DNA from: Hypericibacter sp963696655
Lineage (GTDB): Bacteria > Pseudomonadota > Alphaproteobacteria > Dongiales > Dongiaceae
Assembly (NCBI GenBank): GCA_963696655.1
Contig: CAVOLB010000027.1
Location: 1 to 37,874, forward strand
DNA length: 37,874 nucleotides
Direction: 5' to 3'
In this document: piece after piece, positions 8,087 through 15,692 of the stretch
Layout: each line of letters opens with the position of its first letter
How positions within the stretch are numbered: the first letter of the stretch is position 1
The notes under the pieces: generated by a model
Seen by the model: the letters and a program-made list of their open reading frames with translations, nothing else
Database searches by the model: none
Told to the model about the DNA's origin: nothing
Position numbers and translations under genes: made by a program

Positions 8087-8989
8087 TCACCGGTCCAGAT
8101 CGCGTTCGATCCGATTGAGCCGCTTCAGCAGCTCCGCCTGCAGATTGTCGATCTTGTCATGCAGATGCGAGACCTCGAGCTCGGCCTTGAGATTGACGTC
8201 ATATTCGATGTCGGTGCGGATCCGGTCCTTGGAGGCCTGCCGGCTCTGGCTCAACAGCACGATCACGCTGAGGAAGATCGCCTCCAGCGACACGCACATC
8301 GTCAGCAGGCCGAAGGGGAACGGGTCGAACGCCTCCAGGCCGGGGATCACGTTCCAGCCGATCCAGGCCGCGAACAGGACGCCATGCAGCACCAGGAAGG
8401 CGAAGCTGCCGCTGAACTCGGCGATGGCGTCGGTCGCCCGCTGGATCAGGGTCGCGTGCGAGGCCATCACGTCGTTGGCGTTGCGAACGGCGGCCTGGCG
8501 CAGCCGCTGGTCGGTGGCGCGCAGGCGCCCGGCCATCACCGCCATCATGTCGAGCGCCGCCTCTGGCCGTGCCCTGACGAAGCGCAGCAAAGCGCCGCGA
8601 TCGAGCACCAGGAGATGGGTCGCCGCCGTGGCGACGGCATTGGCCGTGCGCGGTCCCTGGTCCAGGAGCGAAAGCTCGCCGAACAGCTCTCCGGGGCCGG
8701 CATCGTGAAGCACGATCTTCTGCCCGAGCTTGTCGGTGGTGGCGAGCTCGACCGCCCCTTCGCAGACGATATACATGCGCTCGCCGGTCTCGCCGGTCCG
8801 GAACAGCATGTCGCCCTCGGCGGCGTCCTGTTCCTCGACGAAATCCGCGAGCATGGTGCGGTCGTCGGGATCGAGGCGCGAAAATATCGGCACGCGGCCG
8901 ATGGCCTCGACCTTGTGGACCAGATCCGCCGTCGCGTCCGCGGCTTCTTCGCTCGGCGGCGACGGGATCGTGCTGCTCTCTGCCGTCAT
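8087..8989 (-). CDS. Cyclic nucleotide-binding domain fused to a DUF1003 membrane domain
   Basis: This 300-residue two-domain protein begins with a cNMP-binding domain at about 30-155. Its phosphate-binding cassette is well preserved (FGELSLLDQGPRTANAV, 103-119, with E105 and R114), so binding of cAMP or cGMP is plausible. The DUF1003 part follows at about 165-270, with two membrane helices (196-213 and 225-246) and the motif SQSRQASKDRIRTDIEYDVNLKAELEV. The C-terminus (271-300) is helical and charged, probably a coiled coil. The family is thought to be membrane-bound, and its role is unknown. It lies between an amidase and a cupin on the same strand. Confidence 0.87.
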   Translation of the reverse strand: MTAESSTIPSPPSEEAADATADLVHKVEAIGRVPIFSRLDPDDRTMLADFVEEQDAAEGDMLFRTGETGERMYIVCEGAVELATTDKLGQKIVLHDAGPGELFGELSLLDQGPRTANAVATAATHLLVLDRGALLRFVRARPEAALDMMAVMAGRLRATDQRLRQAAVRNANDVMASHATLIQRATDAIAEFSGSFAFLVLHGVLFAAWIGWNVIPGLEAFDPFPFGLLTMCVSLEAIFLSVIVLLSQSRQASKDRIRTDIEYDVNLKAELEVSHLHDKIDNLQAELLKRLNRIERDLDR

Positions 8990-9022
8990 GGTCCGCGGGT
9001 CGGAAGGCCGGAGCCGGCCGCC

Positions 9023-9883
9023 CTATTCTCCCGCCGCGGCGAACGGCACCAGGCGCTCGGGCGCCTGGAACGGACGGTCATGCCGCAGGGCCGGGATCAT
9101 CTGGCGCGCCTCCTCGACCTTGACGGGATCGATCTCGGCCATCGCAAAACCGACCTTGTCGCCGGCGTCAGCCAGAACCTCGCCCCAGGGGCTGACGATC
9201 AGCGAGTGGCCGAAGGTGCGCCGTCCCTCGGCATGGAAACCGCTCTGGGTCGCCGCGAAGACATAGCTGCCGGTCTCGATCGCCCGCGCCCGAACCAGCA
9301 GATGCCAATGGGCGAGGCCGGTCGTGTAGGTGAAGGCGGCCGGGATCCCGAGATAGGCCGCCCCGCCCTGCGCCAGCGCGCGGAACAGCGCCGCAAAGCG
9401 CAGGTCGTAGCAGATCGAAAGGCCCATCTGGCCCCAGGGGAGCGCCGCCAGCACCGCCTTGTCGCCCGGCGCCACCGTCGCCGACTCCTTGTAGGAATGG
9501 CCGTCTTTGATCGCGACGTCGAAGAGATGGATCTTGTCGTAGCGGGCGGTGATGCGGCCTTCCGGATCGATCACGAAGGCGCGGTTCGCGACCCGCGAGG
9601 CGCCCTTCTCCTTGATCAGCAGCGACCCGACATGGATCCAGCGCCCGAGCTCGCTCGCCAGCCGGCGGAAGGCGGCGAGCCCTGGATCCTCCGCCTCGGT
9701 CAGGGTCTTGCGCAGCACGGCAGCGTTGTCGGGCTCGATCATCGTCGCCATCTCGGGCAACTGGATCAGGTCGGCGCCATCCTTGGCGGCCGCGCGGATC
9801 AGCGGCTCGATCGCCACGATCGAGGGCGCCATCTCGCGCTCGGCGCAGTTCTGCACGACGGCGACGCGAAAGCGGTTGGACAT
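9023..9883 (-). CDS. Carbon-nitrogen hydrolase (nitrilase superfamily amidase)
   Basis: This is a 286-residue amidase with the full catalytic triad: E44 (LPEMA), K117 (YDKIHLFD) and C158 (GLSICYDLRF). The conserved VANRAFVIDPEGRITARYDKIHLFDV stretch and the ending (DPVKVEEARQMIPALRHDRP) are like the Nit1/Nit2 class, which hydrolyses omega-amides or deaminated glutathione. A repair-type amidase is therefore likely but not proven. ATG 9883 has GAGGAAGAGG upstream and starts at the usual family position; the longer frame from 9928 adds an unconserved tail. It heads the minus-strand run with the cNMP/DUF1003 and cupin genes. Confidence 0.87.
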   Translation of the reverse strand: MSNRFRVAVVQNCAEREMAPSIVAIEPLIRAAAKDGADLIQLPEMATMIEPDNAAVLRKTLTEAEDPGLAAFRRLASELGRWIHVGSLLIKEKGASRVANRAFVIDPEGRITARYDKIHLFDVAIKDGHSYKESATVAPGDKAVLAALPWGQMGLSICYDLRFAALFRALAQGGAAYLGIPAAFTYTTGLAHWHLLVRARAIETGSYVFAATQSGFHAEGRRTFGHSLIVSPWGEVLADAGDKVGFAMAEIDPVKVEEARQMIPALRHDRPFQAPERLVPFAAAGE

Positions 9884-10112
9884 GGGACCGGCCTCTTCCT
9901 CGGACAATGAATGGCAAGACACCCCCACGGGCAGCGATGCCCGGGCGTTCCCTGCGGGAAACCATATCGCGCAGGCGGGGTCAGAACAACCTCCGCCGTC
10001 CGTCCGCGATTTCCCGAATCCTTAGCCCTCGAGGCGGGGACGGATCGATTCGCGAGAGCCCTATCGTCGAATCCACCTTGTAACCGGCCGGACGGGGAAA
10101 TAGGTACGTATC

Positions 10113-10472
10113 ATGCAAAAAGCGATCCTAGGATTTTTCGCCCTGGTGACGGTTGGCTCTATTGGCGATGCGCGCCTCACCGCCGCCGATGAGGCGCTCG
10201 ATCGGCGATATGCCGCGATCGTGACCGAGACCTGCATCGAGCGCGGCAAGATGGGGACGACGCCGGAGACGCTGACGCGGAATTGCACCTGCGTCGCCGA
10301 CATCATGGCCGAATATGTTCCGCTGGAGATCAAGGCCCATTCGGTCCAGAAGGACAGGTTCGACGATTCCGAATGGGCCGAGATCCGGGATACACCAGCC
10401 GAGAGCCAGATCAGCGAGGGGCTGTATCAGGACTGCGCCATGTCCTATTCGATCATCCAACAATGGCCGTAG
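10113..10472 (+). CDS. Small exported protein with C-x16-CxC-x47-C pattern
   Basis: This is a 119-residue protein of unknown function. A hydrophobic N-terminus (about 1-18, ending near ADA/RLTAAD) suggests Sec export. Four cysteines at 41, 58, 60 and 108 probably form disulphides in the periplasm. The CTCVADIMAEYVP segment resembles CKCNVDGTKAQFTYEEY in the protein at 33448, which shares the spacing. The coding strand is supported by the signal peptide and the clean ending before the tRNA region. It is monocistronic. Confidence 0.7.
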   Translation: MQKAILGFFALVTVGSIGDARLTAADEALDRRYAAIVTETCIERGKMGTTPETLTRNCTCVADIMAEYVPLEIKAHSVQKDRFDDSEWAEIRDTPAESQISEGLYQDCAMSYSIIQQWP

Positions 10473-10550
10473 GGTTCCCGAGCACTCCCCGCAGATCCGC
10501 CGTCCGATAGCGCCGGATCGGCACTCGGTCGCCGGGACCCCGCGAAGCGG

Positions 10551-10579
10551 TTGACAGCGCGCCCATTCTGGTTCATCCG
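10551..10579 (+). promoter_or_regulatory. Candidate tRNA promoter
   Basis: A consensus -35 TTGACA (10551-10556) lies 57 bases upstream of the tRNA. With 17-base spacing the -10 would be CATCCG, which is weak but tolerated in alphaproteobacterial stable-RNA promoters. Nothing else in this gap would need it. Confidence 0.45.
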
Positions 10580-10612
10580 AAGCGCGGTTTTCCGGCTTCG
10601 CCGGCTCCAGAT

Positions 10613-10688
10613 GCCCCTATAGCTCAGCTGGTAGAGCACCTGATTTGTAATCAGGGGGTCGCGGGTTCAAATCCTGCTGGGGGCACCA
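10613..10688 (+). tRNA. tRNA-Thr (anticodon TGT), CCA encoded
   Basis: This is a 76-base cloverleaf. The acceptor stem GCCCCTA pairs with TGGGGGC (one T-G pair); the D-arm is GCTC..GAGC; the anticodon stem CCTGA/TCAGG holds loop TTTGTAA with anticodon TGT at 10646-10648; the T-arm is GCGGG-TTCAAAT-CCTGC, and ACCA follows. TGT reads ACA and, by wobble, other threonine codons. It stands alone and is not part of an rRNA operon. Confidence 0.97.
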
Positions 10689-11271
10689 TCTCCTCGCTCG
10701 GGCCGCGACACGCCTTCGCCCGCCGACCGGCCGGCAGGGCTGAAACAAACGCGCAGGGCGGGGCTCTCGCCCGTCGCGGCGTTCAAAATTCCCAGCTGAC
10801 ACATATTGCCGTATTGCGCGACAGCGAAGTCCGCGAAGCGTAAATGCGCGGCTGGGCCCCCGACGGGCCGAGGCCGCGCCGCCGCCCGGGCCGCAGGCGA
10901 CCGGACGCGATCGCCCCCAAGAAGAAAGCGAGGGGGGTCACGACGTCCGTCATCCGCCCCGTCTCCCGCCGCAATCCGGGCCATGCGGTCGCCGGCGAAG
11001 CGCGTCCGAATTGGGACCAAATCGCCGCTCCATTTCCGACTTTCCACGCTATCTAGGGATGGCGAGGGGCCGAAAACCGTCGCCGGTAACCTTTTCCGGG
11101 AGCGTTTAGTAACGAAATCAACCTGCTATCGATCGCCGAGGCAAAATCATCGTTAACTGACGGTTTAGACAATTTTGCTACAGTCTCCAACGGGCGTGCC
11201 TTCAACTGTCGGAGTGAAATGGCGCGAAGCGCGTTTGGGCAGAGGTCGCGCTTCAGTTGAGGAAGTTCAAC
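10689..11271. other. Gene-free stretch between tRNA-Thr and the EAL gene (583 bases)
   Basis: Open frames here are short, arginine/proline-rich and lack ribosome sites or family resemblance. From about 11090 the base composition becomes more AT-rich (ATCGTTAACTGACGGTTTAG), which suits the promoter region of the EAL gene. I see no integrase, direct repeat of the tRNA end or other island mark. Confidence 0.6.
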
Positions 11272-12426
11272 ATGGCGAAGCATAAAGTGGTCGTGCTGGA
11301 TGACGAACCCATGATCCGGCAGCTCGTCGCCGAGGTCGCCCAAACCTGCGGCTGGGACACCTTCGATACCGGAGATCCAGAAGTTTTCGAGGCGGAGGTC
11401 CGCAAACGGCCCCCGGCCGCGGTCGTGCTCGACCTGGTCATGCCGAATGTCGATGGCATCGAAGTTCTAAGAGAGCTGGCCACCGTCCTCACCGGCATCC
11501 CCATCCTGATCCTCAGCGGAATGGATGGCCGGTTGCTGGAAACCGCGATGCAGCTCGGCCAGGCGCGTGGCCTGACCATGGCCGGATACATTCAAAAGCC
11601 CTTCCGCGCCGATGCCCTGAGCTCGCTCCTGCAGAAACTTGCCTCCTGCCAGGGCGAGGTCAGCGAGGCGATGCTCGAGGAGGCCGTCGAACGCGACGAG
11701 CTCGATCTTCACTACCAGCCCTATCTCGATCTGCAGTCCCGGCGGATCGTCGGCGCCGAGGCATTGGTGCGCTGGCAGCATCCGCAGCGCGGCCCGATTC
11801 TCCCCTCCGCCTTCATTCCCATGGCGGAGAAGAGCGCGCTGATCGGCAAGGTGACGGATCTCGTTCTGGCGAAGGCTGTTGCCCAGGCGGCCCGCTGGAA
11901 CGACAGGCTGGCCCCGCTCGACATATCGATCAACCTTTCGGCCCGCAGCATTCGGGACGTCACCTTCCCCGACCAGATCCTGCGTCTGTGCCGGCAGCAT
12001 TCGCTCAATCCGGCCCGCATCGTCTTCGAAATCACCGAAACGGCGGCGATGCAGGATCCGGTCATGCTGATGGACGTGCTCACCCGGCTCCGCCTGAAGG
12101 GCATCCGGCTTTCGATCGACGATTTCGGCACGGGCTATTCTTCGCTGGCGCAGTTGCGCCGGCTGCCGTTCTCCGAGCTGAAGATCGACCTGTCCTTCGT
12201 CTCCACGATGATGACCTCCCGCGACAGCGAGATCATCGTCAAGACGATCATCGACATGGCGCGCAACCTGGGCCTGCGAACCGTGGCCGAGGGCGTAGAG
12301 ACATCGACGATCCTGGAACGATTGGGCGAGCTCGGCTGCGACGTCGCGCAGGGTTATTTCACCGGCCGCCCGATGCCGGCGCCGCAGATCCCATCCTTCC
12401 TGGGAAACTACGCGGCCGCCCAGTAA
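11272..12426 (+). CDS. Response regulator with EAL domain (c-di-GMP phosphodiesterase)
   Basis: This 384-residue protein has two domains. Residues 5-123 form a receiver: acidic pair D10 and D11, phospho-acceptor D54 (VVLDLVMP), S82 and K109 (QKPFR). Residues about 135-375 form an EAL domain with every catalytic landmark: EALVR (E163), N221 (NLSA), E253 (EITE), D283 and D284 (DDFGTGYSS), K304 (LKID), E340 (AEGVE) and QGYFTGRP. It should therefore hydrolyse c-di-GMP to pGpG under control of a sensor kinase, but none lies next to it. ATG 11272 follows GAGGAAG at a good distance. No GGDEF domain is present. Confidence 0.93.
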   Translation: MAKHKVVVLDDEPMIRQLVAEVAQTCGWDTFDTGDPEVFEAEVRKRPPAAVVLDLVMPNVDGIEVLRELATVLTGIPILILSGMDGRLLETAMQLGQARGLTMAGYIQKPFRADALSSLLQKLASCQGEVSEAMLEEAVERDELDLHYQPYLDLQSRRIVGAEALVRWQHPQRGPILPSAFIPMAEKSALIGKVTDLVLAKAVAQAARWNDRLAPLDISINLSARSIRDVTFPDQILRLCRQHSLNPARIVFEITETAAMQDPVMLMDVLTRLRLKGIRLSIDDFGTGYSSLAQLRRLPFSELKIDLSFVSTMMTSRDSEIIVKTIIDMARNLGLRTVAEGVETSTILERLGELGCDVAQGYFTGRPMPAPQIPSFLGNYAAAQ

Positions 12427-12636
12427 ACCGCCGGCAGCAGCCTTTGCCGACGGTCGAAGCGACTTCTCCATGTCGCCAGACTGCTCCGCTGAACCTGACC
12501 AGAGAACCGGTCCCGGGGGCTGTCCCTTCGGAGAATTTGCGTCGAGCGCGAGGGGCGGCTCTAAGTAGAAATACGCCAACCGTTCTGGTCTTATCGCCGC
12601 AGGCTCGCGGCCAAGAGATCGTTACACTTACAATTA

Positions 12637-12718
12637 TTTATGAGTTACAATGGGTTCTATAAAATTACTTCACCGACAATTTGAGAAGTGTTTGCTTCTC
12701 AGAGTTCTAACTCATAAA
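12637..12718. repeat. Nested inverted repeats in an AT-rich patch at the IS boundary
   Basis: An outer pair, TTTATGAGTTA (12637-12647) and TAACTCATAAA (12708-12718), is perfect over 11 bases. Inside it, TGAGAAG (12682-12688) and CTTCTCA (12695-12701) form a perfect 7-bp hairpin. The surrounding 100 bases are far more AT-rich than the window. The outer right arm lies at or inside the IS end, so the structure straddles or defines the insertion boundary. Confidence 0.6.
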
Positions 12719-13639
12719 GCTGTTGCGCCTTTCAAGGTCTCGCCAAGCGTCGCGTGAGACGACGGATGTGGGCGACGAGGATCCAGGCCACGGCGCTTTC
12801 GATGGTGGCTTCGAAGTCCTTGGCGAGGCGGCGACATCGGCCGAGCCAGGCGAAGGTGCGTTCGACCACCCATCGGCGAGGCAGCAACTCGAAGCCCTTG
12901 GCGGCGTCGGAGCGCTTGATGATTTCGAAGGTCCATTGACCAAGCGCGGCCATGGCGTCGCGTAGCTTGTCGCCACCATAGCCGCCATCGGCGAACACAT
13001 GGCGCAGCCACGGGTAGAGAGAGCGGATCGACATCAGCACGTCGGGCGCGCCATCGCGATCCTGGATATCCGCAGCGTGAACCTGCACCCCGACCAGGCA
13101 GCCCTCGGTATCGGTGACGATATGGCGTTTGCGGCCTTTGATCTTCTTGGCGGCATCGAAGCCTCGTGGCCCGCCACACTCGGTGCTCTTCACAGACTGG
13201 CTGTCGATCACCCCCGCCGTGGGGCTGGCCTCTCGCCCGACCCTCTCGCGCAGGGCCGTGACCAGCATGTGGTTGATGTGCGCCAGTAAGCCTTTGTGCG
13301 ACCAGGCGTAGAAGTAGCTCTGCACCGTCGAGTAGGGCGGGAACTCCTTGGGGATCGCGCGCCATTGGCAGCCGGTCGAAGCCATGTACAGGATCGCCTC
13401 CACCACCGAGCGCAGATTTGTCTTTCTCGGCCGCCCCAGTTTGGAAGCCATCGGCATCAAGGGCGCGATCAACGCCCATTCCGCATTCGTCAGGTCGCTT
13501 GCGTATCGCAAGGCATCGCGCCGATAGTGCGGTCGGGTGGTTTCAGTCCAGGCCATCGTGATCTCCATTGAGATTCGCAACCCAACGGAATCACAACCGA
13601 TTGAAATCACCCAACTCCTTTTTCAGTCAGCCTCTCAAA
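12680..13639 (-). mobile_element. IS5-family insertion sequence (ends approximate)
   Basis: A single transposase gene is flanked by AT-richer ends. Comparing the flanks inward, TTTGAGA at 12680-12686 and its complement TCTCAAA at 13633-13639 are followed at the same spacing by GAGTT (12702-12706) and AACTC (13613-13617). The true terminus could be either set, so the element is about 916-960 bases. I could not find a convincing target duplication. A second TCTCAAATG occurs at 13652, which complicates the right end. Confidence 0.6.
12732..13556 (-). CDS. IS5-family transposase (DDE type)
   Basis: This is a 274-residue transposase that appears intact. The N-terminal DUF4096-like part reads YASDLTNAEWALIAPLMP and GRPRKTNLRSVVEAILYMASTGCQWRAIP. 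The DDE catalytic core follows with GVIDSQSVKST (first Asp), HVFADGGYGGD (second Asp) and RRWVVERTFAWLGRCRRLAKDFE (the Y/W-x-x-E-R Glu region). The product cuts and pastes the surrounding element. ATG 13556 gives the usual family N-terminus (MAWTETTRPHYRRD), so the in-frame codons upstream are not used. The single full-length frame argues for a recent insertion. Confidence 0.93.
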   Translation of the reverse strand: MAWTETTRPHYRRDALRYASDLTNAEWALIAPLMPMASKLGRPRKTNLRSVVEAILYMASTGCQWRAIPKEFPPYSTVQSYFYAWSHKGLLAHINHMLVTALRERVGREASPTAGVIDSQSVKSTECGGPRGFDAAKKIKGRKRHIVTDTEGCLVGVQVHAADIQDRDGAPDVLMSIRSLYPWLRHVFADGGYGGDKLRDAMAALGQWTFEIIKRSDAAKGFELLPRRWVVERTFAWLGRCRRLAKDFEATIESAVAWILVAHIRRLTRRLARP

Positions 13640-13657
13640 TGAAAGGGAGATTCTCAA

Positions 13658-14002
13658 ATGAAAATTCCCCCCTCGACCGGGCCAGCCATCATCGGCGTGA
13701 TCGTCGGCGCGGTGGCCGTCATGATCCTTGGCTTCAGCTTCGGCGGCTGGATGCTCGGCAGCTCGGCACAAAAAATGGCCGATCAGCGCGCGGCGGTCGC
13801 CGTGATCGACGCGCTCGTTCCGTTCTGCGTCACCCAGTCGAAAGCCGATCCCACCGGCTCGGCCAAACTGGTCGCGCTTCAGGCGATTACCTCGACCTAT
13901 GAACGTCGCGACTTCATCATGAAGGCCGGCTGGGCAACCACGCCGCCGACCGAGACGCCGAACAGCGACCTCGCCACGGCTTGCTCCAAGGTTCTTTCCT
14001 GA
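13658..14002 (+). CDS. Small conserved membrane-anchored protein
   Basis: This 114-residue protein has one N-terminal membrane helix (about 9-33, IIGVIVGAVAVMILGFSFGGWML) and a probable periplasmic part with two cysteines (C57 and C108). The pattern KIPPSTGPAI...GGW...PFCV...GWATTP...NSDLATACS matches a small hypothetical family I recall in alphaproteobacteria; function is unknown. The ribosome site AGGGAGA lies at 13644-13650, directly beside the IS right end, so the insertion may have changed or supplied its promoter. Confidence 0.78.
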   Translation: MKIPPSTGPAIIGVIVGAVAVMILGFSFGGWMLGSSAQKMADQRAAVAVIDALVPFCVTQSKADPTGSAKLVALQAITSTYERRDFIMKAGWATTPPTETPNSDLATACSKVLS

Positions 14003-14169
14003 ACGGCCGTTGATCGCCGCTGAAACCTGCGGCAATCAGGTCGAGGAACCAACCGACACCCTTAGCGCCGATCGACGCCGCTCAGCCGGCCCCGGCAACC
14101 CACGGGCGAACCGCCACCTGGCGCTTCGCCCGCGCTTGCCAGTTCCATGGGCTCGACCCGGCGCCGGTC

Positions 14170-14541
14170 TTACCATTCGCCGAAGCCGCAGAAGGTCTGA
14201 TCGGAACCGATCTGCTGGCTCGGAAGTGTCGGAGCTCCCGTGCAGTCATTGAAGAAATTCGGTGTCCTCGAGGTCGGATGAATGTTCGGCGTCTCGGGAT
14301 TCTGCCGAAGCAACGGCTCCCGGAACGTCGACAACGCACCATCGCGGCTCGACGCCGGGGCCGTCATCGAGCCCGTGGGCGAAAGGCCCATGGGGATCTG
14401 CGGGGCGAACTGGGCGCCCGGATTGAGCAGATCGACGCCATGCATTTCATTTCCCGCCGCCCAGGCGGAGGGGCCGGTGCCGAGGGCGGCTACCGCCAGC
14501 CCAAACGTCAATCCGGCGACTGCGAAGAATTTAGAGACCAT
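14170..14541 (-). CDS. Small exported protein of unknown function
   Basis: This is a 123-residue protein with a clear Sec signal peptide (residues 1-28, ending SAWA/AG). The mature part is rich in Pro, Ser and Thr, low in charge, and ends with two cysteines (C100 and C118). No family is recognised. ATG 14541 begins the signal sequence exactly, and AGGG lies upstream; the longer frame to 14607 is unlikely. It is divergent from the proline iminopeptidase gene, sharing a 227-base promoter region that holds a 19-bp dyad. Confidence 0.65.
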   Translation of the reverse strand: MVSKFFAVAGLTFGLAVAALGTGPSAWAAGNEMHGVDLLNPGAQFAPQIPMGLSPTGSMTAPASSRDGALSTFREPLLRQNPETPNIHPTSRTPNFFNDCTGAPTLPSQQIGSDQTFCGFGEW

Positions 14542-14603
14542 GTTCGTAAACCCTAGTTGAGTGTGGCCCCCATACCGCTCATCTGGTGTGTCTCCTGGCT
14601 TGA

Positions 14604-14622
14604 GCAATCATACGATGGTTGC
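14604..14622. promoter_or_regulatory. 19-bp dyad GCAATCAT-ACG-ATGGTTGC, candidate LuxR-type operator
   Basis: Seven of eight arm positions pair about a 3-base centre, giving a site of lux-box size in the divergent region upstream of the first iminopeptidase gene. A TTGACG -35-like hexamer follows at 14649. A related 19-bp dyad lies at 16625-16643 upstream of the second iminopeptidase gene. Binding by the LuxR at 15693 is inference. Confidence 0.4.
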
Positions 14623-14768
14623 GGTGCGCTCCTCCGCATCGCCTCCCCTTGACGATCTCGCGGCTTCAGCCCAGGCTTCATCCGCCGCCTGAAGAAGGAG
14701 CGATTCAACAAGCAATCGCAGGAACATGGCGGTCGATATCAAGAATCCACGCAGAAGGGGGAGCCACC

Positions 14769-15653
14769 ATGCCGAGCCGCAAGCCGGATGCCTCGACCCG
14801 GGTCCGGGTCGATGGACACGAGGTTGTGACCTATAGTTACGGCAGCGGGAGCGAGGTCTTGTTCCTGCTGAATGGCGGCCCCGGATTGCCGTCTCTTTAT
14901 CTTCGCGAGCCGCTGCTGCGGCTGCTCGACGAGGGTTACCGCATCGTCACCTATGACCAGCTCGGCTGCGGCGCGTCGGACCGTCCCACCGATCCCAAGC
15001 TCTGGACCATGGCGCGCTATGTCGCCGAGGTGGAGACCGTGCGTAAGGCCCTCGGGCTGGGGCCGGTGCATCTGCTCGGCCATAGCTGGGGCGGATGGCT
15101 CGGCATCGATTATGCGCTGAACCATCCGGCCGCGATCAAAACCTTCATCCTCTCCAACACCTGCGGGGACATGCCTCACCTGGTGGGCGAGCTGAACCGG
15201 TTGCGCGCCGCCTTGGGGGCGGAGACCGTCGCGATGATGCAGCATCACGAGGCCGACGGAACGCTCGACCATCCGGAATATCAGGCGGCCGTCACCATTC
15301 TCAATTACCGGCATGTCTGTCGTCTGCAGCATTGGCCGGAGCCGGTGTCCCAGTCGCTGGGCGACTGGAACATGGGACCCTATGCGACCATGCAGGGCCC
15401 GAACGAGTTCCTCTATATCGGCAACCTCAAGGACTGGAACCGCATCCCGGACATGCACCGGATCACACAGCCCTGCCTGATCCTCACCGGCCATTTCGAC
15501 GAGCTGGGCCCTCCTTGCGCGATGCGGATGAAGCATGCGCTCCCCAATGCCGAGCTGACGGTCTTCCCCAGCAGCTCCCACATGCCGATGTATGAGGAGC
15601 CGGATGCCTATCTGGCGAGGGTTTCGGCGTTTCTGGGCCAACATCGCGGCTGA
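14769..15653 (+). CDS. pip: Proline iminopeptidase-family alpha/beta hydrolase (copy 1)
   Basis: This 294-residue cytoplasmic serine peptidase of family S33 is predicted to remove N-terminal proline, or to cleave small amides. It has the oxyanion loop LLNGGPGLPS (33-42), nucleophile S106 (GHSWGG), the acid D244 (GHFDEL) and H271 (SSSHMP). No signal peptide is seen. ATG 14769 follows AGAAGGGGGAG and starts at the family position. It is the first gene of the pip-luxR-pip-ABC run and lies 39 bases before the luxR-type gene. In PipR/XccR-type systems the neighbouring pip gene is a target of the LuxR regulator. It is clearly paralogous to the gene at 16857. Confidence 0.9.
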   Translation: MPSRKPDASTRVRVDGHEVVTYSYGSGSEVLFLLNGGPGLPSLYLREPLLRLLDEGYRIVTYDQLGCGASDRPTDPKLWTMARYVAEVETVRKALGLGPVHLLGHSWGGWLGIDYALNHPAAIKTFILSNTCGDMPHLVGELNRLRAALGAETVAMMQHHEADGTLDHPEYQAAVTILNYRHVCRLQHWPEPVSQSLGDWNMGPYATMQGPNEFLYIGNLKDWNRIPDMHRITQPCLILTGHFDELGPPCAMRMKHALPNAELTVFPSSSHMPMYEEPDAYLARVSAFLGQHRG

Positions 15654-15692
15654 CCGAGCGGCGGGTTTGACCGCCCACGGCGCCGCGCCCTA

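Noticed and set aside
10592..10604. CCGGC-TTC-GCCGG hairpin upstream of the tRNA as a terminator
   Set aside because: The T-run lies on the wrong side for the plus strand and becomes A on the minus strand.
10667..11056. Short overlapping frames on both strands after the tRNA
   Set aside because: They overlap the tRNA or are Arg/Pro-rich, have no ribosome sites and no recognisable domains.
10613..13639. tRNA-anchored genomic island between tRNA-Thr and the IS element
   Set aside because: No integrase, no repeated tRNA 3' end and the EAL gene has ordinary composition; an IS near a tRNA is not enough.
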